A DNA stretch of 64,000 bases from Cellulomonas sp. SLBN-39 (lineage in GTDB: Bacteria > Actinomycetota > Actinomycetes > Actinomycetales > Cellulomonadaceae), in the NCBI RefSeq assembly GCF_006715865.1, contig NZ_VFOA01000001.1:4083781-4147780 (forward strand). Reading direction: 5' to 3'. The first letter of the stretch is position 1; the number at the start of each line of letters is the position of its first letter. Position numbers and translations under genes: made by a program. This document shows positions 16,603 through 25,269 of the stretch, one piece after another. The notes beneath the pieces were generated by a model. That model saw nothing but the letters and a program-made list of their open reading frames with translations. It was not told the origin of the DNA and did no database searches.

Positions 16603-17990
16603 CCGCGCACCCGCTGGACGACGTCGTTCGTGGTCTGGGCGATGCCCTCCACCTGGGGGACGGCGTTGACGAGCGCCCACGCGGTGCGCGGCTCGCCCTG
16701 CTGGGCGAGGAACGCCAGGTCGCGGGCGACGCCCTCGGCACCGACCGCGTGGAACACCCCGGCGACCCAGCTCGTCTGCCACGTGTCCTTGACCGGGTTG
16801 AAGGCCTCGCCGAAGGGCGTCCTGGCGGCCGGCCCCTGCGCGTGCGCACCTGTGGCGGTCGGGGGTCGCTGCACGGCGGTGCGCACGGTCTGCCAGCCGC
16901 CGCGCAGGTCCGTCACGCCGTCACGCAGCACGGCACCGGGCTTGAGGGTGGCCAGCGTGGTGCGGTTGAGCAGCGGCCTCGCACGGGCGGGCACCGCGCG
17001 CAGCGCCGCCGTGGCGCCGGCACCGAGCAGTCCCGAGGGGCCCACCACGCCGGACCGGGCCGAGCGCGTCCCCGCGCCCGCGGCACGCAGCCCGGCCGAG
17101 GCCCGGCTGGTGTCCGCGGCCAGACGCACCCCGCGGGCGGCGACCCGCCCGAGCCCGAAGGTCACGAGGCTGAGCGCCCCGAGCCCGACGTCGAGCCACG
17201 ACCCCTGGCCGGTCACGAGCAGGGCCACGTCGCGCACGAGCACGACCACGCCGGCGATCGTCGCCGCGGCGGCCAGGGCCGCGTTGAGCCCGGGCACCCA
17301 GCACAGCGCGACCGCGGCCACGCCGAGCACCAGGGCGACGTCGTCGAGCTGCTGCCCGATCGCGTCGTCGACCTCCTTCACGCCGCCGACCACGTCCTGC
17401 CACGCCGTGTCTGCGAGGCCGTCGACCGCGACCACCGCGACGATCAGCCCGCGAGCCTCCTCGGCGGCCGCGTCACGGTGCGCCTGGGCCTCGGCGAGCA
17501 GGAGGCGGGCGTCGGCGAGACGGGACTCGGCGCGCGCGGCGCCGGCGTCGGCGGCGTCGGCCAGCGCGGTGTGCCGGGCGGCGAGCGCGGGCTCCACCGG
17601 GCCACGGGCGAGCTCGCGCTGGCGCCACGCCTCGTCCTGCCCGCACACGCGGGCCTGCTCCGCGTCGGTGGCCTGCTGCCACGCCTCGTACGACGTCGTC
17701 TGCGCCTCGGCGAGGCGGTCGGCGTAGGTGTCGAGGGCGAGGGCGGCGGTGACGTACCGGCCGTGGGCCGCCTCGATGCCGTCGGCGACACGGGCCGCCG
17801 TTCCCTCGAGCGCGTCGACCACCGACGCCCGCTGCCCGGAGCCCAGCGCGGTGCCGCGCAGCTCCTCGACGGCGGCGGCGATCTGGTCCGCGACCCGCTG
17901 GTGCTCCTCGGCGGCGGCGCGCACGGCCACCGGGTCGCCCGGGACGGGGTCGCCGAACGCCAGCGGGTACCAGGACGTCGGGCGGCTCAT
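16599..17990 (-). CDS. putative T7SS-secreted or membrane-associated protein with helical N-terminus
   Basis: A 463-residue protein. Residues about 1-200 are rich in Ala/Glu/Gln helices resembling WXG100/LXG-type N-termini (WYPLAFGDPVPGDP, then a heptad-like stretch). Residues 205-265 contain two hydrophobic stretches (VALVLGVAAVALCWVPGL and IAGVVVLVRDVALLV). The rest is Gly/Ala/Arg-rich and ends TTNDVVQRVRG. It resembles the putative T7SS-secreted proteins found beside EssC genes in actinobacteria. No toxin active site recognised. The ATG at 17990 overlaps the stop of the 106-residue protein. Confidence 0.8.
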   Translation of the reverse strand: MSRPTSWYPLAFGDPVPGDPVAVRAAAEEHQRVADQIAAAVEELRGTALGSGQRASVVDALEGTAARVADGIEAAHGRYVTAALALDTYADRLAEAQTTSYEAWQQATDAEQARVCGQDEAWRQRELARGPVEPALAARHTALADAADAGAARAESRLADARLLLAEAQAHRDAAAEEARGLIVAVVAVDGLADTAWQDVVGGVKEVDDAIGQQLDDVALVLGVAAVALCWVPGLNAALAAAATIAGVVVLVRDVALLVTGQGSWLDVGLGALSLVTFGLGRVAARGVRLAADTSRASAGLRAAGAGTRSARSGVVGPSGLLGAGATAALRAVPARARPLLNRTTLATLKPGAVLRDGVTDLRGGWQTVRTAVQRPPTATGAHAQGPAARTPFGEAFNPVKDTWQTSWVAGVFHAVGAEGVARDLAFLAQQGEPRTAWALVNAVPQVEGIAQTTNDVVQRVRG

Positions 17991-18307
17991 ACGGCGCGCC
18001 CCGACCCGGCCGGTCCCGGGGTGGCCCGCGGCCCGCCCGCCCCGGCGAGCCGGGCGTCCACGTCCTCGAACGCCTCCCCCACGCGGGTGCACGCGTCGGC
18101 GAGCGCCTCGACGTCCGTGACCAGGAGGGCGCGGGCGTCGTCCCAGCCGAGGGCGAAGCCGCCGAGGGCGTCGGCCAGGCCGTCGTGCCCGAGCACGTCG
18201 CGCAGGTCCCGGGCCGTGACGTTCGCCCCGGCGAAGGCCCGCGCGACGTCCGCGAGCGCGGCCCCGGCGCGGCGCAGCGCGGCGGTGTCGAGGTCCAGGT
18301 CGCTCAC
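17987..18307 (-). CDS. small WXG100-like/ESX-associated helical protein
   Basis: A 106-residue protein, all helix by appearance: MSDLDLDTAALRRAGAALAD opens a first amphipathic helix and TDVEALADACTRVGEAFEDV forms the second, the size and layout of ESAT-6-like or ESX secretion-associated proteins. In place of a turn WxG there is GGFALGWDDA at about residues 49-58, with a Trp. It ends in a Gly/Pro-rich tail. It lies three bases after the WXG100-like gene and overlaps the large T7SS protein, so it may form a heterodimer with one of them. Confidence 0.78.
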   Translation of the reverse strand: MSDLDLDTAALRRAGAALADVARAFAGANVTARDLRDVLGHDGLADALGGFALGWDDARALLVTDVEALADACTRVGEAFEDVDARLAGAGGPRATPGPAGSGRAV

Positions 18308-18310
18308 GGG

Positions 18311-18604
18311 TCAGCGCAGGCCGGCGGCGAGCTGGGCGTCCGCGTCCTCGAGGGTGCTGGCCGCGGTGCGCAGGTACTCGCCGAGGCTGGTCAGGGCGGA
18401 GACCGCGTCGGTGGTGCCCTGCGTGAACTGGCGGTAGGACTCGCCGAACGCGACGGAGGCCTGGTCGGTGACGAACCCGCCGGAGACGAGCTGGTCGATG
18501 AAGCCCCGCAGCTCGGTCAGGCGGGTGGTGATCTCCTCCTGGCCCGAGGTCAGGCGCGTCGCCGCGTCGCGCAGCTCCTGGTAGGTGACGGTGAGGTTGG
18601 CCAT
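18311..18604 (-). CDS. WXG100-family protein lacking the canonical WXG
   Basis: A 97-residue ESAT-6-like protein: helix 1 NLTVTYQELRDAATRLTSG..., a turn, then helix 2 with AFGESYRQFTQGTTDAVSAL. The turn reads VSGGFVTDQAS, so the Trp of WXG is replaced by the GGF type. Length and the helix-turn-helix pattern match WXG100 substrates of type VII secretion. No classical C-terminal YxxxD/E motif stands out, although helix 2 carries SLGEYLRTA. It is the first gene of the operon that follows the EssC gene after a 181-base gap. Likely secreted as a dimer through that ATPase. Confidence 0.85.
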   Translation of the reverse strand: MANLTVTYQELRDAATRLTSGQEEITTRLTELRGFIDQLVSGGFVTDQASVAFGESYRQFTQGTTDAVSALTSLGEYLRTAASTLEDADAQLAAGLR

Positions 18605-18671
18605 GGGGTCCTCCGTGGGCTCGTGGCGCGTGGTGCGTGCCGCGGTCGTTCCCCGGTCGTCCGGGGCGTGG

Positions 18672-18690
18672 CCGACGCTAGGGGCGTCGG
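18672..18690. promoter_or_regulatory. inverted repeat upstream of the WXG100 operon
   Basis: CCGACGC-TAGGG-GCGTCGG is a perfect inverted repeat with seven-base arms, 68 bases upstream of the WXG100 start at 18604, within the 181-base gap after the EssC gene. Read on the minus strand it includes TAGCGT, which fits a TANNNT -10 element. It may be an operator over a promoter for the substrate operon, or a simple hairpin. Confidence 0.4.
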
Positions 18691-18785
18691 TCCGACGACC
18701 CGCGGGCTCCTCCACAGGGCCGGCGCTCGGCGACCGCCCACAGCCCCGGCTGGTCGGCTCACGGTCGGACCCGGCGGCCCCGACG

Positions 18786-21700
18786 TCACCCGGGCAGCGG
18801 CACCTGCACGCGGCGGGCGCGCCCCTGCTCCACCCACAGCCCGCGCCCGGGCGGCTGGTCGCCGCGCCGCAGCCGGCCGGCGGAGGTGCGGAACAGGGTC
18901 TCGACGTCGACGGTGTCGGGCTGCAGGACCAGGCCCCGGCGCCCGTTGCGGACCTCGGCGACCAGCGGCCACGACGACCCCCAGGCGGTGGTCTCGGCCT
19001 CGGCGAGCACGAGGTGCCCCTGCCGGCGGGCGGCGCGCACCGCCTCGGTGAGGACCTGCTCGGCGGGGCCGCCGAGCAGGTCGGCGATCTGCTCGACGAC
19101 GAGCACGACGTGGCCCTCGTCGGAGGGGACGGCCAGGCGGGCCGCGAGCTCGACGGCCAGCCGCCGCGCGTCGTCCGGGCCGGTCGCGGCGTCGTCCCAG
19201 GGGACCGCCGCCGGCAGCGGGGACCGGCGCGGTGCGACGAGGGCCAGGTGCGCGTCCGGCAGGGCCCGGCGCAGGGCGGCGGACAGCGCGAGCATCGCCG
19301 TCGTGCGGCCCGACCCCGGCAGCCCGGCGACCAGGAAGGTGCCGTGCGGGTCGAGACCGACCGGCTCGAGCGTGTCGTCGGCGACCCCCAGCAGCGGCAG
19401 CCCGGCCACGGTGGCGGGCAGGTCGCCCGCACGGACCAGCGCGGGCAGGCGGCGCACGGGCGGGGTCCGGGGCACGCCGGCCGCGTCGAGGCGCGCGGCC
19501 AGGGCGGCCAGCGTCCCGGCCTGGTCGGCGACGACGGGCGACGCGGACGGCACGGCCACCTGCACCTCGTCGCCGGTGCGCGCGTCGACGCCGCGCCCGG
19601 GCGGGGCGTCGGTCCCGAGCACGTCGCCGCGCACGCCGAGCTGGGCGTACGCACCGGCGTCGGCCTGCCGCAGCACCAGGCGGCACCCTACGGCTGCGGC
19701 CAGCGCCGTCGGCACCGCACCGGGGCGCTCCGCCGTCAGCGCGACGTGCACGCCCAGGGGACGCCCCTCGGCGACCACGCGCTGCAGCAGCGCCCAGGCA
19801 CCGGCACGCCCGCCCTCCCCCTCGTACGCGTCCCGCACCGCGCCGATCCCGTCGAGCAGCAGCAGGACCCGCGGCTCGTCGGGCCGCCCGGCACGGGCCC
19901 GGTACTCGGGCAGGCTCCCGGCCTGCACGGACGCCCACCGGCGCGCCCGGTCGTCGAGCAGGGCGGCCAGGTCGCGCAGCAGGCGCAGCACGCGCTCGGC
20001 GTCGGCCACGTCCAGCACGGAGCCGACCACCGGCAGCCCTTCGAGGCCGCCCAGCACCCCGGCGCCGGCGTCGACGGCGTGCACGTGCACCGGCCCGCCG
20101 CCCGCGAGGACGTCGCGCGCCGCCGCCGCCGCGACGGTCCGCAGCGCCGTCGACCGGCCCGTCCCGCCGGCGCCGACGACCGCGAGGGCACCGTCGACGT
20201 CGGGAACCCAGCACCACGGCTCCTGCTCCTGCGCCGCCGGGCGGTCCACCAGCCCCAGCGCGAGGGCCCCCGCGCCCGCGGGCAGGTCCTCCAGCTCGAC
20301 GCACGCGCCCAGCTCGGGCAGCCACGGACGTCGCGGTGCCGGGACCCCCGCGAGGTCGGCGGCCGCGCGCACCGTCGCCACCAGGCGCGCCGCGTCGCTC
20401 GGCCCGTCGTCGTCGGCCACGGGCGACGGCGGGACGGGGACGTCCCACGGCTCCCCCGGACCCAGCTCGAGCGTCGCCACCCGCACCGCGGCACGGGTCG
20501 GGGCGCCGGTCGACCGGCCGCCGACGAACGCCGTCTGGAACAGCGCGAGCCGCCCGGGCCCCGTCCGCACCGCACCCCGGCCCGGCGTCGCGGGGTCGAT
20601 GCCCGCCGCGAGGGCCGAGCCCAGCACGTCCGTGGAGTCGTGCTCGTCGGCCATCCGCAGCGCGATCCGCAGGTTCGTGTTGGCCCGCAGGTTGTCCTTG
20701 ATGACGCCCGCCGGGCGCTGCGTCGCGAGCACCAGGTGCAGGCCGAGCGAGCGGCCGCGCTGCGCGACGTCGACGACCCCGTCGACGAACTCCGGCACGT
20801 CCGTCACGAGCGCGGCGAACTCGTCGACGACGATCACCAGCGCCGGCGGCGTCTCCGGGTCGCCGAGGCGTTCGAGGGCCAGCAGGTCGGGCACCTGCTT
20901 GCGCTGCAGCAGCCGCTCCCGCCGCCGCAGCTCGGCCCGCAACGACGCCAGCGCCCGCCGCACCAGGTGCGGCGTGAGGTCCGTGACCAGCCCCACGGTG
21001 TGCGGCAGGTCCACGCAGTCCGCGAACGCCGCCCCGCCCTTGTAGTCCACGAGCAGGAACGTCACCCGGTCCGGGCCGTGCGCCGCCGCCATGCCCAGCA
21101 CCCAGGCCTGCAGGAGCTCGCTCTTGCCCGCGCCGGTCGTGCCGCCCACCAGCGCGTGCGGGCCCTGGGCGCGCAGGTCCAGCACGAACGGCCCCTGCGC
21201 ACCCCGCCCCACGACGGCCCGCAGCGTGGCGTCCGTGCGCCGACGCACCGGCGGCCCCGACCGGTCCAGCACCGACCCCGTCGCGTACCACCGGTCGAGC
21301 ACCGCCACCGGGTCGTCCAGGCCGTCCCCGCCGACCACGTCAGCGCCCGGCACCGACCGCGGCAGGTCGGACTCGTCGTGCACGGGCGCCCCCGCGTCGA
21401 CGACCGGGCACAGCGACCGCGCGAGCGCCGTCGCCTCCGCGGCACCCAGCCCCTCGGTCGTCACGGCCCGCCACGTGCCGTCCGGCACGTCACCCAGGGC
21501 GCCCGCGTCGACGTCGAGGACCGCCCGGCACGCCGACGGCAACGCCGCCACCGACCGGGCGCACCACAGCACGTGCACGCCCACGGCCGGTCCGTCCTCC
21601 GCGAGACGCACGAGCCGCGCCCGGTCGGCGGGTGCGTCGTCGTCGACGACCACCACGACCGCGGGCACCACCGTCACCCGCCCGGCACGCCCCTGCCGGT

Positions 21701-23183
21701 CGGCCCGGGACGCGACCAGCTCCTCCAGCGCCGCCACCAGCCCGACCGCGGCGGCGGCGTCCGCGGCCGCGTGCACGCCGGGCAGCGGGCTGTGCGGCGA
21801 CGCGACGTGCGGCAGCCACACCGTCCACCCCCAGCGCTCGCGGTGGCGCGCGGACGTGACGACCGCGAGCGCCACCTCCGACGGTGCGTGCAGGGTCACG
21901 AGCTGGGCGACCAGCGCCCGGGCGACGGTGTCGACAGCCGCGTCCTCGCCCGCGACGCCGAGGCCGCCGCTCACGCGCAGCGCCACGGCGAGCGGCACGT
22001 CGGGCACCTCGGCGAACCGGTCCGCGAGCGCGCGGACGCGGTCCCGGTGGGCGGGCTCGGCGTCGGGTGCCGCGGGGACGACGGGGCGGGTGCGTGCGGG
22101 TGCCGTGCCGGTCCCGGCGCGCAGCACGAGGAAGTCGGCCCCGTCGGCGCGCCGCGACCAGAGCAGGGGCGCCCGGGTCCGGGCGGCCGCGAGGGCCTCC
22201 TGCGTCGACGGGAGCGCCGCGAGCCGGGCCGTGCGCTCGGCGGTCCGGGCGGCGGTGAGCTCGACCTCCGCCGCGGTGAGCGCGTCCTCGAACCGGGCCG
22301 CCGCCTCGGCGGCGCGGCGGCGCTCGGTGACGCGGCGCTCGACCCAGGTGCCGACGGTGAGCAGGGGGCTGACGGCCACGAAGGCCAGCGACAGCGGGTT
22401 GCGCCACACGAGCAGCAGCACGAGGGCGAGCAGCACGGGCGCGGCGAGCGCGAGCAGGGGGAACGGGTCGCGGCGGGGCGGGCCGGGCGGCGCGGGCAGG
22501 TCGACGGTGGCGTCGGGGTGCCGGGGCACGACCCGGGGCGACCGGTTGAACGGGACGTCCGCGCCGCGCGTCCCCCGGCCCTGCGCGCCCGGTCCGGGGG
22601 ACGCCCCGGCCACGACACCCCCGAGGCGGCGCACGCGCAGCACGCTCTCGCCGAGCACGACGAGGTCGCCGGGTCCGAGGACGGCGCGGTCGACGCGCCC
22701 GGCACCGACCACCACGCCGTCCGCCGCGCCGGCGTCGACGACCTCGACGTCGTCCCCGACGACGAGACGGGCGTGCGTGCGCGCGACGAGCCGGTCGGTG
22801 AGCCGGACCGTCGCCGCCGGGCCGCGCCCGACCGTGCTGGTGCCCGGCGGCAGGTCCACGGTCAGCCCCGCGTCGGGGCCGGCGACGACGTCGACGCGCG
22901 CGTGGGCGGGGCCGGGGGCGGAGGCGTCGTCCCCGGCCGGGGCGAGCGTGACCGTCGATCCGGCCGGCAGCCCGGCCTCGACGACGCCGGTCGTCCGCGG
23001 CAGCGCACGGGCGGGGCCACCGTCGGGTGCTTCGACGACGAGCGTCGCGGGGGCGCACGGGTCCGCGTCGGCCGCGCGGGCGAGGGCGTCCGCGACGTCG
23101 GCGACGGTGGCGCCGGCGTCGGTCGTCACCACGACGTCGTGGGTGCCGCCGTGGGGCCGGCGGATCGTCAGTCGTGTGCGCAC
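18786..23183 (-). CDS. essC: EssC/EccC-type FHA-FtsK ATPase of type VII secretion
   Basis: A 1465-residue membrane ATPase, the motor of type VII secretion. An N-terminal ubiquitin-like part is followed by an FHA domain (about 95-190, with STVGRGPAATVRL and ARTHARL), two membrane helices around 235-280, then three FtsK/SpoIIIE ATPase domains. The first has Walker A GGTTGAGKSELL near 681 and Walker B VIVVDEFAAL near 784; the second GAGGTGRST near 1006; the third GLPGSGRTT near 1291. Only the first looks fully canonical; the third has VVLVVEQIAD at Walker B. The FHA-containing single-chain form is the EssC layout. GTG start at 23183 after AGGGAG. Confidence 0.93.
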   Translation of the reverse strand: MRTRLTIRRPHGGTHDVVVTTDAGATVADVADALARAADADPCAPATLVVEAPDGGPARALPRTTGVVEAGLPAGSTVTLAPAGDDASAPGPAHARVDVVAGPDAGLTVDLPPGTSTVGRGPAATVRLTDRLVARTHARLVVGDDVEVVDAGAADGVVVGAGRVDRAVLGPGDLVVLGESVLRVRRLGGVVAGASPGPGAQGRGTRGADVPFNRSPRVVPRHPDATVDLPAPPGPPRRDPFPLLALAAPVLLALVLLLVWRNPLSLAFVAVSPLLTVGTWVERRVTERRRAAEAAARFEDALTAAEVELTAARTAERTARLAALPSTQEALAAARTRAPLLWSRRADGADFLVLRAGTGTAPARTRPVVPAAPDAEPAHRDRVRALADRFAEVPDVPLAVALRVSGGLGVAGEDAAVDTVARALVAQLVTLHAPSEVALAVVTSARHRERWGWTVWLPHVASPHSPLPGVHAAADAAAAVGLVAALEELVASRADRQGRAGRVTVVPAVVVVVDDDAPADRARLVRLAEDGPAVGVHVLWCARSVAALPSACRAVLDVDAGALGDVPDGTWRAVTTEGLGAAEATALARSLCPVVDAGAPVHDESDLPRSVPGADVVGGDGLDDPVAVLDRWYATGSVLDRSGPPVRRRTDATLRAVVGRGAQGPFVLDLRAQGPHALVGGTTGAGKSELLQAWVLGMAAAHGPDRVTFLLVDYKGGAAFADCVDLPHTVGLVTDLTPHLVRRALASLRAELRRRERLLQRKQVPDLLALERLGDPETPPALVIVVDEFAALVTDVPEFVDGVVDVAQRGRSLGLHLVLATQRPAGVIKDNLRANTNLRIALRMADEHDSTDVLGSALAAGIDPATPGRGAVRTGPGRLALFQTAFVGGRSTGAPTRAAVRVATLELGPGEPWDVPVPPSPVADDDGPSDAARLVATVRAAADLAGVPAPRRPWLPELGACVELEDLPAGAGALALGLVDRPAAQEQEPWCWVPDVDGALAVVGAGGTGRSTALRTVAAAAARDVLAGGGPVHVHAVDAGAGVLGGLEGLPVVGSVLDVADAERVLRLLRDLAALLDDRARRWASVQAGSLPEYRARAGRPDEPRVLLLLDGIGAVRDAYEGEGGRAGAWALLQRVVAEGRPLGVHVALTAERPGAVPTALAAAVGCRLVLRQADAGAYAQLGVRGDVLGTDAPPGRGVDARTGDEVQVAVPSASPVVADQAGTLAALAARLDAAGVPRTPPVRRLPALVRAGDLPATVAGLPLLGVADDTLEPVGLDPHGTFLVAGLPGSGRTTAMLALSAALRRALPDAHLALVAPRRSPLPAAVPWDDAATGPDDARRLAVELAARLAVPSDEGHVVLVVEQIADLLGGPAEQVLTEAVRAARRQGHLVLAEAETTAWGSSWPLVAEVRNGRRGLVLQPDTVDVETLFRTSAGRLRRGDQPPGRGLWVEQGRARRVQVPLPG

Positions 23184-23315
23184 GGCGGGTCTCCCTGGGT
23201 CGTCCGCCGGGCCCGGCCCGGCCGGCGCACCGTAGCCGGGGCCCGGGGCCGGCTGCCGGGGGGCCTGTGGACGACGGTCTCGCGGCGGGGCGGGCCCGTG
23301 GCGCACCATGGGGGC

Positions 23316-23888
23316 ATGGCGCTGTGGATGACCGGGGACGAGGCCGCCGACCGGCTGCTCGACGAGGACGCGTTCGCGCTGCTCGTGGGCATGCTGCTGG
23401 ACCAGCAGGTGGCGATGGAGACGGCGTTCGCCGGCCCGGCGAAGATCGCCGACCGCATGGGCGGGCTGGACGTGCGGCGCGTCGCGGACGCCGACCCGGA
23501 GCAGTTCGCGGCGCTGTGCGCGACGCCGCCGGCCGTGCACCGGTTCCCCGGGTCGATGGCGGCCCGCGTGCAGGCGGTGGCCCGTGCGGTCGTCGACGAC
23601 TACGACGGGGACGTCACGCGCCTGTGGCGCGACGGCGACCCGGACGCGGCCACGGTGCTGCGCCGGCTCAAGGCGCTGCCCGGGTTCGGCGACCAGAAGG
23701 CGCGGATCTTCCTCGCCCTGCTCGGCAAGCAGCGCGGCGTGCAGCCGGCCGGGTGGCGGGAGGTCGCGGGTGCGTACGGCGAGGAGGGCTCGCGGCGCTC
23801 GATCGCCGACGTCACGGACGCGGACTCGCTCGTCGAGGTGCGCGCCACGAAGCGCGCCGCGAAGGCCGCCGCCCGCGCCGGCTCCTGA
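23316..23888 (+). CDS. HhH-GPD-type base-excision repair protein
   Basis: A 190-residue protein with the helix-hairpin-helix segment LKALPGFGDQKARIFLALLG (about 117-136), the mark of HhH-GPD DNA glycosylases, and LLVGMLLDQQVAMETAF near the N-terminus as in the short bacterial subgroup. The usual catalytic Asp/Lys set of Nth or AlkA was not identified, and no iron-sulfur Cys cluster is present, so the exact lesion specificity is open. It diverges from the EssC gene. ATG at 23316 after a G-rich stretch. The basic tail KRAAKAAARAGS is typical of DNA-binding proteins. Confidence 0.85.
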   Translation: MALWMTGDEAADRLLDEDAFALLVGMLLDQQVAMETAFAGPAKIADRMGGLDVRRVADADPEQFAALCATPPAVHRFPGSMAARVQAVARAVVDDYDGDVTRLWRDGDPDAATVLRRLKALPGFGDQKARIFLALLGKQRGVQPAGWREVAGAYGEEGSRRSIADVTDADSLVEVRATKRAAKAAARAGS

Positions 23889-24000
23889 CCCGGCGGCCCG
23901 CGCGCGGGGCACCCGTCCTCCGTCGCGCGACGGAGCGTACCCGCCGCAGACCGTCCTCGCGGCCGAGCCGTCGCGGCCCCGGGGCGGTCAGGATGGGGTC

Positions 24001-25215
24001 ATGACGTCTCCGACGCCTCCCGCCCCCGCCCTCGCGGCGCCCCCGCCCGTGCCCGTCGTCGGACCTGTCGCCGTGCGCGACCGGGCCGTCGCGCCCGACG
24101 TCGCCCGCGGCCTGGCGCTGCTGGGCATCGCGATCGCGAACTCCGTCACGCACCTGTGGGGCCAGCCCGTCGGGGTGGGGTTGCGCCCGCTCGACGGCTC
24201 GACGCTCGACCGCGTGGTCGACGGGGTGGTGTCGCTCTTCGTCGACCGGCGCACGATGCCGATGTTCGCGCTGCTGTACGGGTACGGCATCGGCGTGGTC
24301 GTGCGACGCCGCGCGCAGGCGCTGGTGCCGTGGCCGGCGTGCCGCACCGACCTGCTGCGCCGCGCCGGCTGGCTGGTGGCGTTCGGCGTCGCGCACACGC
24401 TGCTGCTGTGGGAGGGCGACATCCTCGCGGTCTACGGGCTCACCGGGCTGGTGGCGGTGCTCCTGGTCCGCGCGTCGGGGCGGACTCTGCTGGTGGTCGG
24501 CGGCGTCACGCTGCTGCTGGGCGGCCTGGCGACCGGCGCCCTGGACGCCCTCACCGTGGCCGTGGGCGGCATGGACGGCGGCGACCAGCTCGCGGCCGCG
24601 GAGACCTCGCCGCTGCTGGCGGCGCTGCTGCGTGCGGCGACGCTGCCGATGCTGCCGGTCGGTGTGGTCATCGCGCTGCCGCTGGTGCTGGCGGGGCTCT
24701 GGGCGGCGCGCACGGGCGTGCTGGAGGACCCGGCGGCGCACCTGCCGCTGCTGCGGCGCTGGGCCGTGGGCGGGCTGTCCGTGAGCGTCGTGGGCGCGGT
24801 GCCCCTAGCCACCGCGGTGGCCGGCCTGTGGGAGCCGTCGGCGCTGGGCGTCGTCGTCCCGGCCGCGCTGCACATGGTCACCGGCGCGGTGGGCGGGATC
24901 GCGTTCGCCGCGCTGGTCGGGTGGGTCGTGGGGGCGCACGGGACGACGCTCGCCACGCTGGGCCCCGTCGGCCGGGCGCTGCGTGCCGTCGGCACCCGGT
25001 CGCTGACCTGCTACCTGCTGCAGACCGTGCTGTTCGTGCTGCCGCTGGCGGGCTGGGCCGGTGGCCTCGCCCGGGGGTTCGGGTCGGCGCAGGTCGTGGC
25101 GTGGGCCGTCGGGGTGTGGGTGGTGACGGTCGTCGTCGCGGTGCTGCTGGAGCGGGCGGACAAGCGCGGCCCGGCCGAGGCCCTCTACCGCCGCCTGGTC
25201 TACCGCACCGTCTGA
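24001..25215 (+). CDS. DUF418 family polytopic membrane protein
   Basis: A 404-residue protein with about ten membrane segments. RDRAVAPDVARGLALLGIAI and the following small-residue helix are the usual DUF418/YeiB opening, and TRSLTCYLLQTVLFVLPLAG lies in the C-terminal DUF418 domain. Family members resemble acyltransferase-type membrane proteins, but the substrate is unknown. The ATG at 24001 starts directly after GGGGTC. It stands alone, ending at a strong hairpin shared with the cutinase gene on the other strand. Confidence 0.85.
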   Translation: MTSPTPPAPALAAPPPVPVVGPVAVRDRAVAPDVARGLALLGIAIANSVTHLWGQPVGVGLRPLDGSTLDRVVDGVVSLFVDRRTMPMFALLYGYGIGVVVRRRAQALVPWPACRTDLLRRAGWLVAFGVAHTLLLWEGDILAVYGLTGLVAVLLVRASGRTLLVVGGVTLLLGGLATGALDALTVAVGGMDGGDQLAAAETSPLLAALLRAATLPMLPVGVVIALPLVLAGLWAARTGVLEDPAAHLPLLRRWAVGGLSVSVVGAVPLATAVAGLWEPSALGVVVPAALHMVTGAVGGIAFAALVGWVVGAHGTTLATLGPVGRALRAVGTRSLTCYLLQTVLFVLPLAGWAGGLARGFGSAQVVAWAVGVWVVTVVVAVLLERADKRGPAEALYRRLVYRTV

Positions 25216-25227
25216 GGCCCCCGGACG

Positions 25228-25264
25228 GCCCCGGGCCGGTCGCACGGGGCGGCCGGCCCGGGGC
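25228..25264. terminator. bidirectional terminator hairpin
   Basis: GCCCCGGGCCGG (25228-25239) pairs exactly with CCGGCCCGGGGC (25253-25264), a 12-bp stem with a 13-base loop, between the convergent DUF418 and cutinase-like genes. It overlaps neither stop codon. No T-run on either side. Confidence 0.6.
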
Positions 25265-25269
25265 GCCGG

